DNA from: Branchiostoma floridae
Taxonomy: Eukaryota; Chordata; Leptocardii; Amphioxiformes; Branchiostomatidae
Reading direction: 5' to 3'
Assembly: GCF_000003815.2 (NCBI RefSeq)
Contig: NC_049995.1
Location: forward strand, 4,527,237-4,591,236
DNA length: 64,000 nucleotides
Part shown: positions 1-12,500 of the stretch, one piece after another
How the letters are laid out: every line of letters begins with the position of its first letter
How positions within the stretch are numbered: the stretch's first letter is position 1
Notes under the pieces: generated by a model
Database searches by the model: none
What the model was told of the DNA's origin: nothing
Seen by the model: only the letters and a program-made list of their open reading frames with translations
Made by a program: the position numbers and the translations under genes

Positions 1-3000
1 ACATCGCCCTGGCGGAAGGCTACCACCTGTCAGACATCCTCAGACGGGTGACCTACTTAACAGGAGACGAATCCTTGGTAAATGAGTATACAGACAGAGT
101 GAACAAAATCTTTGATCGTTCACCTGTACTGTCGAGGCAATCAGCTCTACTAATACTGCGGGATGATATTCGGAAAATAGAAAATGATAAGCCACTGACT
201 GGAGAACTCCTGGATGTCAAGAAAGAAATATATCGTTTTCCCAGCGTAGCCGTTGATCTGTTGAGTGTTTTCTGCAGTATAACGGTCCCCAGTATATGGG
301 GCATGATAGAAGAATTGTACAAGACGCAAAGGATAACTCACGAAGATGCCCACCATTTGACTGTACTAATCAGCATCTCAGCGGAGCTACGGTTAAGAAC
401 GTACACTGCCAATGGAGGACAGGATAATAGACTGTCTCCCCTCACTAGAATGGAAATCCAACTAGATAAACATGACATAGATGACACTTTCGTTCAGACA
501 GTTTTCTACGTACCGGACTCAAAAATGCTTTTCAGGTACTATTACACTTCCATCCCACTAAAAAGCTGCATTCTGGATGTAGTTGTAGAGACAAATCAAA
601 CGAAAAATATATTTCCAACACCCATTTTTGATACTTCATCTCTAACAAGAGGCCGAATGACACACCAACTGCTCCATTTCGATGCATCCATATATCATTT
701 GGAAAAAGCTCTTAAAGAGGTGGGCAGTGACCAAAGAAAGCAGTTTGAAATACTTTTCGAACTAGGCGATACCTTGCATAAACGCGGTAACTTTGAGAAA
801 GCGATCAGCTACTGCAAACGGTCACTCAGAGTTAGAAATACTATCTACGGAAGTAAAGTGCATCCAAACATTGCCGCATTGCTTGAAAACATCGGAGCAT
901 GTTGTTGTAAACTCGGCGACCAGAGTAAGGCCCTCATTCATTTAGAACAGTCACTAAAGATCAAGAAAGCTCTGTATGGTGAAACAACAGCACATCCCGA
1001 AATTGCCATATCTTTACACAACATTGGAGCATGTTGGAGTGAGCTTGGAAATCAGAATAAAGCTATAAGTCTCTATGAACAGTCACTAAAGATGGGGAAG
1101 GCTATCTATGGTGAGGAAACTATACATGTCAACATTGCTTCATCTTTAAACAACATCGGAGCATGCTGGAGTAAATTTGGTAATCAGAGTAAAGCTATAA
1201 GGTATTACGAACAATCACTGAAGATGACAAAAGTTATCTACGGTGAAACAACAGCACATCCCGATACCGCCTCACTACTCAACAACATTGGATCATGTTG
1301 GAGTGACCTTGGTGATGACACGAAAGCTATTCGTTTCTACAAACAGTCACTGAAAATGAAGAAGGCTATCTATGGGGAAACAGTTGACGGTGTACATCCA
1401 GACATTGCCTCAACACTGACAGGCATCGGAACATGTTGGATAAAACTTGGAAATCAGAGGAAAGCGATCAGTTATCTTGAACAGTCATTGAAGATGATGA
1501 AAGTTATCTATGGCGAATCAGCAGCACACCCCGACATTACCACATCGCTGACAGGCATTGGATCATGTTGGAGTGACCTTGGTCATGACAAGAAAGCTAT
1601 TAGGTACTTCGAACAGTCACTTAAGATGAGTAAAGGTATCTACAATGAAACAACCTCACATCCCGACATTGCCTCATCTTTAAACAACATTGGATCATGC
1701 CTTAGAAAACTCGGGGATCAGAGAAAAGCCGTCAATTATCACGAACAGTCACTGAAGATGGCCAAAGCTGTCTATGGCGAAACAACAGCACATCCCAATA
1801 TTGCTACATCACTGAACAGCATTGGACTATGTTGGAGTGAGCTTGGCGATCAAAGGAAAGCCATCAGTTGCTACGAGCAGTCACTAAAGATGAGGAAAGC
1901 TGTCTATGGCGAAACAACAATACATCCCGAGATTGCGTCATCACTTAACAACATTGGAAAATGTTGTAGTAAGCTTGGCGATCAGAACAAAGCCATCAGT
2001 TATTACGAACAATCACTGAAGATGAGTAAAACAATCTATGGCGAAACAGCAACACATCCCAACATTGCCACATCACTAAACAACATTGGAACATCTTGGA
2101 GCGAACTTGGTGATCGGATGAAAGCCATTCGTTATTATGAGCAGTCACTGCAGATGAAGAAAGCTATGTATGGCGAAACAACAGCACACCCCGACATTGC
2201 CTCATCACTACACAACATTGGAGCATGTTGGAGTGAGCTTGGTGATCAGAGTAAAGCTATCAGATACAACGAAAAGTCATTAAAGATGAAGAAAGCTATC
2301 TATGGCGAAACAAACTCGCATTCTGACATTGCTTCATCATTTAACAACATTGGAGCATGTTATAGTAAACTCGGTGATCAAAAGAAAGCAATCAGTTATT
2401 ACGAACAGTCACTTAAGATGAAGAAAGCTATCTATGGCGAAACAACAGCACATCCTGGCATTGCTTCATCTTTAGACAACATTGGAGTGTGTTGGAGTGA
2501 GCTTGGCGATCAGAGTAAAGCAATTAGGTATCACGACCAGTCGCTGAAGATGACAAGAACTATTTACGGGGAAACAACAGAACACCCCGACACTGCTTCA
2601 TCACTTCACAACATTGCAACATGTCTGCGAAAACTTGGTGATCATGTTAAAGCTATCGAGTATTACGAACAGTCACTGAAGATGAAAAAAGTTATCTATG
2701 GTGAAACAACAGCACATCCTGACATTGCTTTATCACTTACCAACATTGCAACATGTTGGAGAAAACTTGGCGATCAGAGTAAAGCTATCTGTTATTACGA
2801 ACAGTCATTAAAGATGGTGAAAGAAGTCTATGGAGAAACAACAGCACATCCCGATACTGCCGCATCACTCAACGACATTGGAAACTGTTGGAATCAGATT
2901 GGAGATCATAGGAAAGCTATCAGTTATTACGAACAGTCACTGCAGATGAAGAAAATTATCTATGGCGAAACAACAGCACATGCTGGCATTGCCTCAACTT

Positions 3001-3431
3001 TAAACAATATTGGAGCATGTTACAGTAGACTCGGCGATCAGAGGAAAGCTATCATTTATTACGAACAGTCACTGAAGATGAGTAAAACAATCTATGGCAA
3101 AACAACGGCACATCCAAACATTGCTTCAGCGTTAAACAACATTGGAACATGTTGGAGTAACCTTGGCAATCAGAGTGAAGCTATTAGTTATTACGAAACG
3201 TCACTGGAGATGAAGAAAGCTATCTATGGCGAAACAACAGCACATCCTGACATCGCTTCATCACTTAAAAACATCGGCGCATGCTGGTATGAACTTGGTA
3301 ACCAAAGTAAAGCTATCAAATATTACGAACAGTCATTGGAGATGCTGAAAGTCATCTACGGGGACAACATGGCACATCCAGACATTGCATCAGTAGTGAA
3401 AAACATATTATTATCTATAAGTGCCCTCTAA
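1..3431 (+). CDS. Kinesin-light-chain-type TPR repeat protein, 3' part (5' end off window)
   Basis: One open exon runs from the left edge to a TAA at 3429-3431. The frame is already open at base 3 (I-A-L-A-E-G), so the GTG at 48 is internal and the gene is 5'-truncated here. The first ~230 residues are non-repetitive and helical-looking, and I do not recognise them. About 20 tandem repeats of 44 residues follow (one of 46), each reading roughly Y-E-Q-S-L-K-M-K-K-A-I-Y-G-E-T-T-A-H-P then a helix with N-I-G-x-C-W. This is the TPR_10/TPR_12 pattern of kinesin light chain and nephrocystin-3-like proteins, which act as protein-binding scaffolds. Repeats are very alike at DNA level (132-bp period), implying recent duplication or gene conversion. 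The unseen N-terminus could carry an effector domain, so the full function is open. Family call is confident; specific role is unknown. Confidence 0.88.
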   Translation, partial: IALAEGYHLSDILRRVTYLTGDESLVNEYTDRVNKIFDRSPVLSRQSALLILRDDIRKIENDKPLTGELLDVKKEIYRFPSVAVDLLSVFCSITVPSIWGMIEELYKTQRITHEDAHHLTVLISISAELRLRTYTANGGQDNRLSPLTRMEIQLDKHDIDDTFVQTVFYVPDSKMLFRYYYTSIPLKSCILDVVVETNQTKNIFPTPIFDTSSLTRGRMTHQLLHFDASIYHLEKALKEVGSDQRKQFEILFELGDTLHKRGNFEKAISYCKRSLRVRNTIYGSKVHPNIAALLENIGACCCKLGDQSKALIHLEQSLKIKKALYGETTAHPEIAISLHNIGACWSELGNQNKAISLYEQSLKMGKAIYGEETIHVNIASSLNNIGACWSKFGNQSKAIRYYEQSLKMTKVIYGETTAHPDTASLLNNIGSCWSDLGDDTKAIRFYKQSLKMKKAIYGETVDGVHPDIASTLTGIGTCWIKLGNQRKAISYLEQSLKMMKVIYGESAAHPDITTSLTGIGSCWSDLGHDKKAIRYFEQSLKMSKGIYNETTSHPDIASSLNNIGSCLRKLGDQRKAVNYHEQSLKMAKAVYGETTAHPNIATSLNSIGLCWSELGDQRKAISCYEQSLKMRKAVYGETTIHPEIASSLNNIGKCCSKLGDQNKAISYYEQSLKMSKTIYGETATHPNIATSLNNIGTSWSELGDRMKAIRYYEQSLQMKKAMYGETTAHPDIASSLHNIGACWSELGDQSKAIRYNEKSLKMKKAIYGETNSHSDIASSFNNIGACYSKLGDQKKAISYYEQSLKMKKAIYGETTAHPGIASSLDNIGVCWSELGDQSKAIRYHDQSLKMTRTIYGETTEHPDTASSLHNIATCLRKLGDHVKAIEYYEQSLKMKKVIYGETTAHPDIALSLTNIATCWRKLGDQSKAICYYEQSLKMVKEVYGETTAHPDTAASLNDIGNCWNQIGDHRKAISYYEQSLQMKKIIYGETTAHAGIASTLNNIGACYSRLGDQRKAIIYYEQSLKMSKTIYGKTTAHPNIASALNNIGTCWSNLGNQSEAISYYETSLEMKKAIYGETTAHPDIASSLKNIGACWYELGNQSKAIKYYEQSLEMLKVIYGDNMAHPDIASVVKNILLSISAL

Positions 3432-6322
3432 GGAAAGCTGTTGGTAATCGCTGTCCGTCAATCAACTGGAACTACATGGACGTTTCAGTACTAGTTGTAG
3501 ATTTTCAAACAGGAAAAAAGTCAAGAAGACTTAGAGTGATAACTTCTGTGGACCTCACATGTCAGTCGTAGCTCATTGCAGATAATCAAAGAAGTCTCAT
3601 TACTAGACATTAGTACAGTATCATTGTCTCACTTTCTAAATCAGCAAACATGGAAACATCTTTGTTCACTATTGTAGAATTGTGTACACGAGGCGATTTT
3701 CTTTTCAAATCAATGTCTGCTGATATCCAAGTGCTCACCTTGTAGTGTATAATGACACATAGTGCAGCAAGTTTTCATTGCTGTTTCTGTAGAAGGGTTG
3801 GTTTTTACAGGGAGGGGTTGCTAGCCCTTCACCTTCTTTTACGTCCCATTTGCAAGACGCTTCAGCCCCACTCGGTGCCCTGCCAGGATTTGAGCAGGGA
3901 TCTCCCAGTTACAACTTGCTACCTTAACTACAAAACTGCTACCGAGTTACGGGGACATCCACTGTGCTTTCATAAATTACATACTAGACTAGGTTATGAT
4001 TTGCACTATTTAGATCTATTTAAGTTTTTGTGGAACTTGAAACATCTGGAAACACAGACACACTGATCGACACACACACAGACACGCTAAAAACTATATC
4101 TCATCAATTAATCACAATGATAGACCGGTCGCTGGTCGCACACTATTGAGACTGACTGAGAGTATAGGCAGAAAGAGAGTTGACCCAGGTATAGTTATGA
4201 TCCTGTGTTTTTCATATCAACAAAATAAATGAACACACCTTTTCTGGCTTGATTTTTGCATCATCCTTGTATTTCCACATCTTTACATTGTTGTACAGGA
4301 ATTCTCTCTTGCACAAATATAGCAGGAATACTTCCAAACTTACAGGTTACATAAAGCCCTGTTAAATTACACTATGAAGAATTGCACATATATATAGTCA
4401 AAAGTAGATTAATAAGCATCAATAGCATCTTCCATAAATATCATAACTGCACCCCTGCCCATCCCCATACCATGAATTAGACTAGTCCAGAAACATAAAT
4501 ACAACAAAGGACTGTACCAAATATCCAACACTAAGGGATATTCTTACGTCATCAAATTTCTACAATAGTTGAATATGACCAACATTATACATTGTGAAAT
4601 GAAATGTACAATTGAATATTAATGTCTCCATTCTCTAATTTTTCAAAGCTTTTGTATGATTCTAAGACTTAAATTCTTTCATTGGCAAGTTTCTCACATG
4701 TATGATTGTCGCTCGTGACTACTACATTCTCTGCTCTGCTTGAAAAAAAAAGCAAAAGAAAGAAAAAAATGTACATCATATTTTCTGTTCATAAAGGCAT
4801 TGGAAGCACGTTAAGGATGGCATCAGGGGTACAAATGTACTAAAAAATGTCTGTTTAACCCTTCTAAAGCTATGACCCATAATAAATGCACACCAACTTG
4901 CAGCTATCAAGGTATGTCTTCTCAGACAAAACGTTCATAATTGTCTACATGGCAAAGACAATTCAACAGTTCTTGGACTACCTGAATCCCACAAAAAAAT
5001 AATACTAATGGTCAGTTATTTCTTCATGCATTGTATGGCAACTGAGAAAATGATTGATTTTTAAAGATCATTGACTTGTGCAAGGCCATAAGTAACTTTA
5101 GGTTTATCATGCATACATTCTCGTAAGCTTTCAAAGTGCCTCCTACCATCTGAAATGCTCACTTGGGAATCGAACTATGTATTGAAAGTATACACAAAAG
5201 TGGCTCAGAACCATCAAGAATACTTTACCATAGTCTCCTAGTCATATATGAACTTCACACCTTTCTACCTTCACCTATAGAAGTTCACATTCAAGTTCCT
5301 TCCACTAATCTTCCATTTAGATGTCTTGATGCTATACAATATCCCTAGAATAGTGTAACATAGGGTTTCTCCATACAACCCGTAAACTACTCATATTCAG
5401 TCTGAACATAACCTATACAGTGAGGTTGTAGCTTGTACCATATATTCACATTTACAACTAAGAAATACACAGTTTTATCCTGAATATGTAGTTTTCAGGA
5501 CAGCTCTACCAAATATACTTTGAGTGGATTTTAGACTGCTTTGCTTCACTGAAATGAAATGTCATAACTTAAAAACAGGCTTGTCCAGAACGTTTTTTGC
5601 TTAAACAAACAATATTCATTTGTCATATCAATTTGCCACTGTTTCCACTGTTTTTGTGCATTGGCAAAATGCACTGTATATGCATAGCCTATTGTCAACA
5701 AACGAAAACATGAGATCCATGGCAATATGCACTTCAATGCATAGACAATAAGTAGTGGTAAACTCAAAAACATTGATAGAAGCACACATTTTGACTACCA
5801 AAGAGCATTTTCATAATGTGGTACATATCATTATTAAGTGTAACATAATTCACTAAATTGTTTCACCACTTATCACATTTCATTGGTCTACAAAGTGACC
5901 AATCATCTGCTGTCACAGAACAGCAAAACTACATCAACCAATCAAAACGTCCACCCAAGGAAAGGAGCTAGCTGATTGGTTTAGGCATGTGCTATGCAAA
6001 TTACAATAATTTATACATGATCTGGATTGCACTTTCCATAACAGTGTACTCTACAAGCGCAGACTTGTTTAACAGCTATTTTTCACACTATTTAAAGTCA
6101 AAACACTTGAAATTTGGAAAAACACTGAAAATTTAGGAAATCTTACAATCTTGGCAACTACAGTTATGACACTGTAATGTTTCAGAAAGTGCTCTTTCAA
6201 ATAACATGGAAACTTATTTCCAAACTCAACAAATAAACGGACAAGGTTAGAATTTGATTTGACTTCCCGAATTCCCAGTGTCTTTGCACATTTCAAGTGA
6301 TAACGGCTTGAAGGAAAACTTT
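3432..6322. other. Intergenic / 3'UTR region between convergent genes
   Basis: No credible coding exon. The first part is probably the 3'UTR of the TPR gene; an AATAAA-like hexamer lies near 4224. A stretch at about 3765-3960 looks like a decayed repeat, with a B-box-like segment in reverse (a SINE remnant is possible). About 5880-5985 has several ACCAATCA/TGATTGG motifs. The right-hand part should hold the TRAPPC9 3'UTR in minus orientation. I cannot place either poly(A) site with confidence. Confidence 0.5.
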
Positions 6323-6506
6323 TCACGGACTCTTCTTGGCCTTGTCTTGGACTGTTATTCTGACGATGGGAGTGAAAACCCACTTGTGGTCCTGCGATCT
6401 GACTCGGGACGCACACGTGGCACGGATGTCTAGGCCGAAGTCACCGCAGCAGAAAAACACAAACGTACACGAGTGCTGGAAACTTTCACCTGGCTCCATC
6501 TGGGGG

Positions 6507-6537
<31 letters not shown>

Positions 6538-9500
6538 TAATCAATCAATCAATCAATCAAATAACAACCAGAAAGCCTTAAGTGGTACAGTGCACATAAA
6601 TGCATTTCAATTTGAATCAGTACACAACATGTTGACTGTGGTGAGTTCAATCAGACCACAGTCTTGGACACAAAATTTGAAAAAAAAAGCCATGTACACC
6701 AAAGCCATATACCAGAGACAGTGATGCCATAAACTTTTTAAAACTTAAAATATGACCCACTGGTCACTGCATAAGGTGTCTTGTTTACATTAGGTGGCAT
6801 CACAAAAGTCAATCACTTATTCCTTGACAAAGACTGGTGCTGGTCAGTCAAAAGTCCAAATTGAATTTTTTTGCTGTGTTGGAAAGCACAGTTTGTTTAA
6901 TCTAATTGCATCAACCTTGTTTATTCATTTGATTCAAATTTTCTTTAGAACAGAATGATCCTAAAGCGTAAGGCCAGGTTTCAAATGTAATGCCAGTTAT
7001 GCTACATTTTTAAAATTCAAGATATAGGAGATGCATTTAAACTGCATAGTTTTTTTTACCTTTTTGACATCCCTCTTCTGACATCCGACGCATGCAACTT
7101 TTCCGCCAACGTTGTTCAGGACTGTCCCGTTCCACAGGTCCTGGTACGGCTGTACGACAAGCGTGCTCCCCTCCACCGCTTCAGCTGACGCGTTCGTAAC
7201 CGACACTTTCACTGACATGGGCCTTCCCACCATGCATTGCACTGGTTCCTCTGTATCATAATGTTTGTCGTCTATTCTAACATCTGTAAGAGAAAAATAC
7301 TGTAAATACACTTATTTCTGTTGGGACATTTTTTGGCAGTAGAAGAATAAGGGAAATTCTGGGGGTGTTTCAAATTTGTATTTTACACCATTTTGTTGGA
7401 CAGTATGTATTGTAATACAATGGAAAGGCATATTTGTGCTGGTAAGAGTTCAATTCATCCTGCAGAAAATTCTAAGCAAAGTTATGATAAGTCAACAGTT
7501 TGGTGGAAATACTTACGTTAAATGGAGTCAACTGTCACTGCACTCGTCACAACAAATATCTCAAGATATATACTATACCTTAAAACAAAGTACACTCAAC
7601 GTAGGTTTCAACTGAAGCTTACTAGTGTCCTTTAAGCTCTGATACATTCCAACTTACCCCATTGTATGGGTGAAATACTTATGAGGTCGATCGCCTCAGG
7701 TGTCATGGGGATCCCTTCTAGGTTTACAACTCCACAGGTTCCACTAGAGGGGTGGGGAGGGGGGTCAAGGCAAATGCATGTACAGAAGCAACATCTAAGA
7801 CTCTAGTTTAATAGCAATCTGAAACAGCCTTTTGGCTACGGATTCTCTATTGGTTACAAGGTTTGGCAACAATTAAAGAAAGAATTCAATAAAATTTGCA
7901 AAACACGACAGTGTTACATCCAGTCATGCGACATGAGACATGAGAGAGAGTGACCTCCAACCTCCAGGTCACATGACCCTTCAAAGCTGAAGAAATATGG
8001 TGGATACCACATGAAAGCTTCTCACCAGCAGCAGACTAGTCACAAGTATCAGTTTAGATTCATAGATTCCTAGGCTTATCATTATTTTTTCTTCACTGGC
8101 AAGCTCTACTTACCACCCTTACATTTTCAGCACCAAGGACAGACTGAGTACATTTCCATTGGCTGTACAGCTTATCATATAAAAACCTGATCATAGGAAA
8201 ACCAGTCAAACCTTCCGAACCGATGACAGCTTGTGAAACTGTTTTGTCAAAGCCAAGAAACATCCTTTTTTTGGCAATTCCAACAAAAAACAATTTGAGA
8301 TTCAAATCAGCGACATTTGGAGCATGGGAAACAAAAAGGATATCATTTTCGAATTGATACACAAAAGGATTTTTCTGGCAATTTGAAAAAAAAAATGTGT
8401 AGCTTTTGAGATTCAAACCAGGGACCATTGGAGCACGGGAAACAGAATGGATATCATTTTCCATTTGATACCCAAAAGGATTCTTTTCTGGCAATTTAAA
8501 AAAAAAATGTAGCTTTTGAGATTAGAACCCAGGACATTGGGAGCATGGGAAACAGAAAGGATATCATTTTCCATCTGATGTCCACGAGAGTGGCGAGTTG
8601 TTGGCTGTACTGCTGGCTCCTGGCATCAGCAGGGCTGATGATGGAGATGGGAGCATCACTCGTACACGGCTCTGGCAGGGAAAATCTCTCCACACGGACT
8701 GCAATTCTGAAACAAGGAATCAAAGATCTCTCAACTCCACTAAATATTTTCAGTTAAAATTTGTGAATTTCACTATGCTTTAGTCCCAGTCTTATCATGT
8801 GCTATAACAGTTGAAGTCCCACGCTGTGCCAGGTATTCTAAAATGAGGTCACTAATTAATGAGCTGGTTAACATTAAACCTACATTTGCAGTGCAACCCA
8901 GATGCTCATGGACCATACCACACAACTTTCAGGAAGGGGGTGTTAGCCTATAAGGCTGCACAGCATGGAGATAGTGCTAGGGGGCCTAACTACATACCGA
9001 TATTCATACAAATTCATCAAAAGATTCTTGATTTATCTGACGCACACGCCACAGACAGAAGCGATACCCCTTTTTGAGGTAAACCTCCCTCCTGGAGGCA
9101 ATGACAATGTAGTTGCACGTATTTCCTGATGTTAATACCAAAATTTTTGATGAAGAGTAGAGGGGTTGACATTGGATTGAGGACTAGCAACTGATAATCA
9201 GAATATTTGGTACATGATGATGATGGTAGGTACCTAGGTGGGGTTGTTGACTAAATTGAATTACCTCTTCAGTTGCTTGCTCTCGATGATTAGGTCATCG
9301 TTGTCAGGGTAACTGATGACGACCTCATGTCTGGTGACGTTATGGAGGTCTAGCGTCAAGTGGCAATGTCTAGGGCTGGGGAAAAACAGTGCACAAAAAA
9401 ATTAAAAAGGCAGCAGAGCAATCAGTAAATGTACAAAGTCTTTGAAATTTGAAATGTTTGAGGTTGCTTTTCAAGGTTTTTGCAGTGCCCTCCTTGATGT

Positions 9501-12500
9501 GAATCTATTACATTTTCAATATATTACTACAAACTGTAGAGCAAAGTTGCTTTAAGTGTGAATCTATCAAGTTTCTCCTTCTATTGCAAAATTATGTTCC
9601 CATGAAAATGAAACAACTTACTTTCAGCAGCTTAAAGCCATGCCTACGTTGGATTTCATACCTATGTGCATCACTGTGTTTTCTGTAGTTACCTTCCTTT
9701 TGTATCTGACTAAGAGGTTCAAAAAGTAAATTAAACAAAAAAGGCTGATTTACCTTGGAGCAGGTAGTATGTTGACCTTGGACACGAGTAGTGACTGTAG
9801 TACGTCCACATGAAGTATGATGGAGGCTTGTCTGTGGTAACCTTCCTCGTAACCCTGCCCTCCTGAGTATGTCAGCTTCAGCACTGCATCCACTGGCTGG
9901 GGGTAGAAGCAAAAAGTACATATAAAGATAGTCCCATAGGCTTTTTGAGGCCATAGGGACAGTGGGTTGTTATCCACTGTGTCTAGGGTACGGTATTGGA
10001 CAGCAGACCCAACCCTCCACCCAAAGCAAAGTCAGGAGAGATCATCACTGACAAAGACAAACAAATGGCACGTTGGGTAGAACATTACTTGGACATTTAC
10101 TCAACAGAAAACTCAGTCTCACAAGATGCACTTGACAATATTGAAGACTTCTCTCTGTCCTCGCAGAGCTGGACGCTGAACCTACCATTGAGGAGTTGAG
10201 TAAAGCCATTGATTCCATGTCAAATGGGAAAGCGCCTGGTGAAGACAATATCCCAGCTGAGATCATAAAGAGTGGGAAATCTGTCTTGCTGGAACCACTA
10301 CATGAGCTACTACGTCTTTGCTGGAAAGAGGGCAAAGTACCTCAGTCAATGCGAAACTCCAAGATAGTCACTCTGTATAAGAATAAGGGAGACCGTACGG
10401 ATTGCAACAGCTATAGAGGCATCTCTCTGCTAAGCATCGTGGGAAAAGTCTTTGCCAAAGTGGTCCTTACCAGGCTCCAGGTTCTGGCAGACCGGGTCTA
10501 CCCAGAATCCCAGTGCGGCTTCCGAGCCGAGAGGTCCACAACTGACATGATATCCTCCGTACGTCAGCTTCAGGAGAAGTGCCGCGAACAGCAGAGGCCA
10601 CTATACATCGCCTTTATCGACTTGACGAAGGCGTTCGACCTTGTTAGCAGAAGAGGCTTATTCCAACTGCTGAGGAAGATTGGTTGTCCCCCACAGCTGC
10701 TAGACATCATCATCTCCTTCCATGAGGACATGAAGGGTGTGGTCAGTTTCGACGGGGAAACCTCTGAGCCCTTTGCAATTCGGTCAGGTGTGAAACAAGG
10801 GTGTGTGCTGGCCCCGACCCTGTTCGGGATTTTCTTTTCTCTGCTGTTGAAGTCTGTATTCGGTCACTCAACTCAAGGTGTCCACCTACACACCCGCAGT
10901 GATGGGAAGCTGTTCAACCTGGCCCGACTGAGAGCCAAGACAAAGGTCCGCTCAGTACTGATCAGGGACATGTTGTTTGCCGACGATGCAGCACTGGTCG
11001 CACATGTTGAAGATGAGCTGCAACAGTTGCTCAACCAGTTTGCCCATGCGTGCAGTGAATTTGCACTGACCATCAGCATAAAGAAAACAGTAGTCATGAT
11101 CATGGGCCAGGATGTTCCACAGCCACCCGTCGTCACCATAGGCTCGGAAGTGCTTGAAGTGACAGATCACTTCACATATCTTGGATCGACGGTTACTAGC
11201 AACCTGTCTTTAGACAAGGAAATTGACAGACGGATAGCTAGGGCGGCAGGCGTGATGACCAAGCTCGGAACGAGAGTGTGGAACAATAGCCACCTGACGC
11301 TTAACACAAAACTTGAAGTATACCGTTCTTGCGTACTCAGTACGCTTCTGTATGGTAGTGAGACCTGGACTACATATGCCAAACAGGAGAACCGCCTTGA
11401 AAGCTTCCATCTTCGTTGCTTAAGGCGCATTCTTGGGATTTCTTGGAGGGACAGAGTACCAAACACCACTGTTCTGGAACGCTCCTGCTCCCTGAGCATC
11501 CATCTTCTCCTCTGTCAGCGACGTCTACGCTGGCTGGGACACGTATCCCGAATGAAAGATGGACGCATCCCAAAGGACATCCTGTTTGGTGAACTAGCGA
11601 CAGGAAAACGGCCAGTAGGACGACCGGCACTGCGCTTCAGAGATGTCTGTAAGCGTGATCTGAAGCTAACTGACATTGACCCAGCCAGCTGGGAACAGAT
11701 TGCAGCAGACCGCAACAGATGGCGTCACACGGTCAAGGATGGTCTTGCAAAGGGCCAGGAAAGACGTACAGAGCATCTTGAGTCAAGGAGACGCAAACGC
11801 AAAGAGAAACCGCAACAGGGGAACCCCTCTGCCTTCATATGTCCAAACTGTGGCCGCGACTGCCATGCCAGGATCGGTCTACAGAGCCACAGTAGACGCT
11901 GTCAACCACCGTGACCTGATACAGAGCGCTACCATCATCTGGAAAGATGGAAGGATGCCTACTACTAGGGTACGGTATTGGACAGCAGACCCAACCCTCC
12001 ACTTCCAACGTCTTTCCCCTCCCCAACAAAGTCAGGTACCCATTTTTACACCTGGGTGGAGTGAGAAAAGTCATGGCACAAGATCGGTAGCATGATGGGA
12101 TTTGAACCCCGGACCTCTGGCTTCTAGCCAAATACCCTGCAGTAACCGGTAGAAGTACACACTCATAATATTGCTTCTTGTTAAAATACTAAACACTATG
12201 TTATAATTTTAAGACCCTATATCCGAACACAAAATAAAGCGCTTAAGAACTAACACTGGTCTTGTTTCTTTGAAATTGGAAAATCAATTGATAGAAAGAC
12301 ATTGGTATTAAGTCGTAAAGTTTACCTGTGCTTTCTCCTCCTCAGGTTGTTGTGCCTCCATGGGTGGAGCAGTCATGGCAGCCGTTCTCATGGACCGGGG
12401 TCTGGTCTGGGGAGACTTCTTGGGTGAACTGTGTCTACTACTGGGTTCTAAAGGAACAAACAAAGATGACAAGAAAAGTTGACAGGTGGTCTGGGGTTCT

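Noticed and set aside
53..356. Minus-strand frames within the TPR exon
   Set aside because: Shadows of the plus-strand coding exon.
3752..4066. 104-codon plus-strand frame 3' of the TPR gene
   Set aside because: No domain, no splice context, and it overlaps a decayed dispersed repeat with a B-box-like sequence.
8112..8230. Candidate TRAPPC9 exon reading G-S-E-G-L-T-G-F-P...Q-W-K
   Set aside because: It resembles the vertebrate segment ending in Q-W-D, but its donor phase cannot join the next exon. The exon at 7658-7743 has a strong polypyrimidine acceptor, a GTAAGT donor, correct phases and ends in I-Q-W plus G, giving Q-W-D-V.
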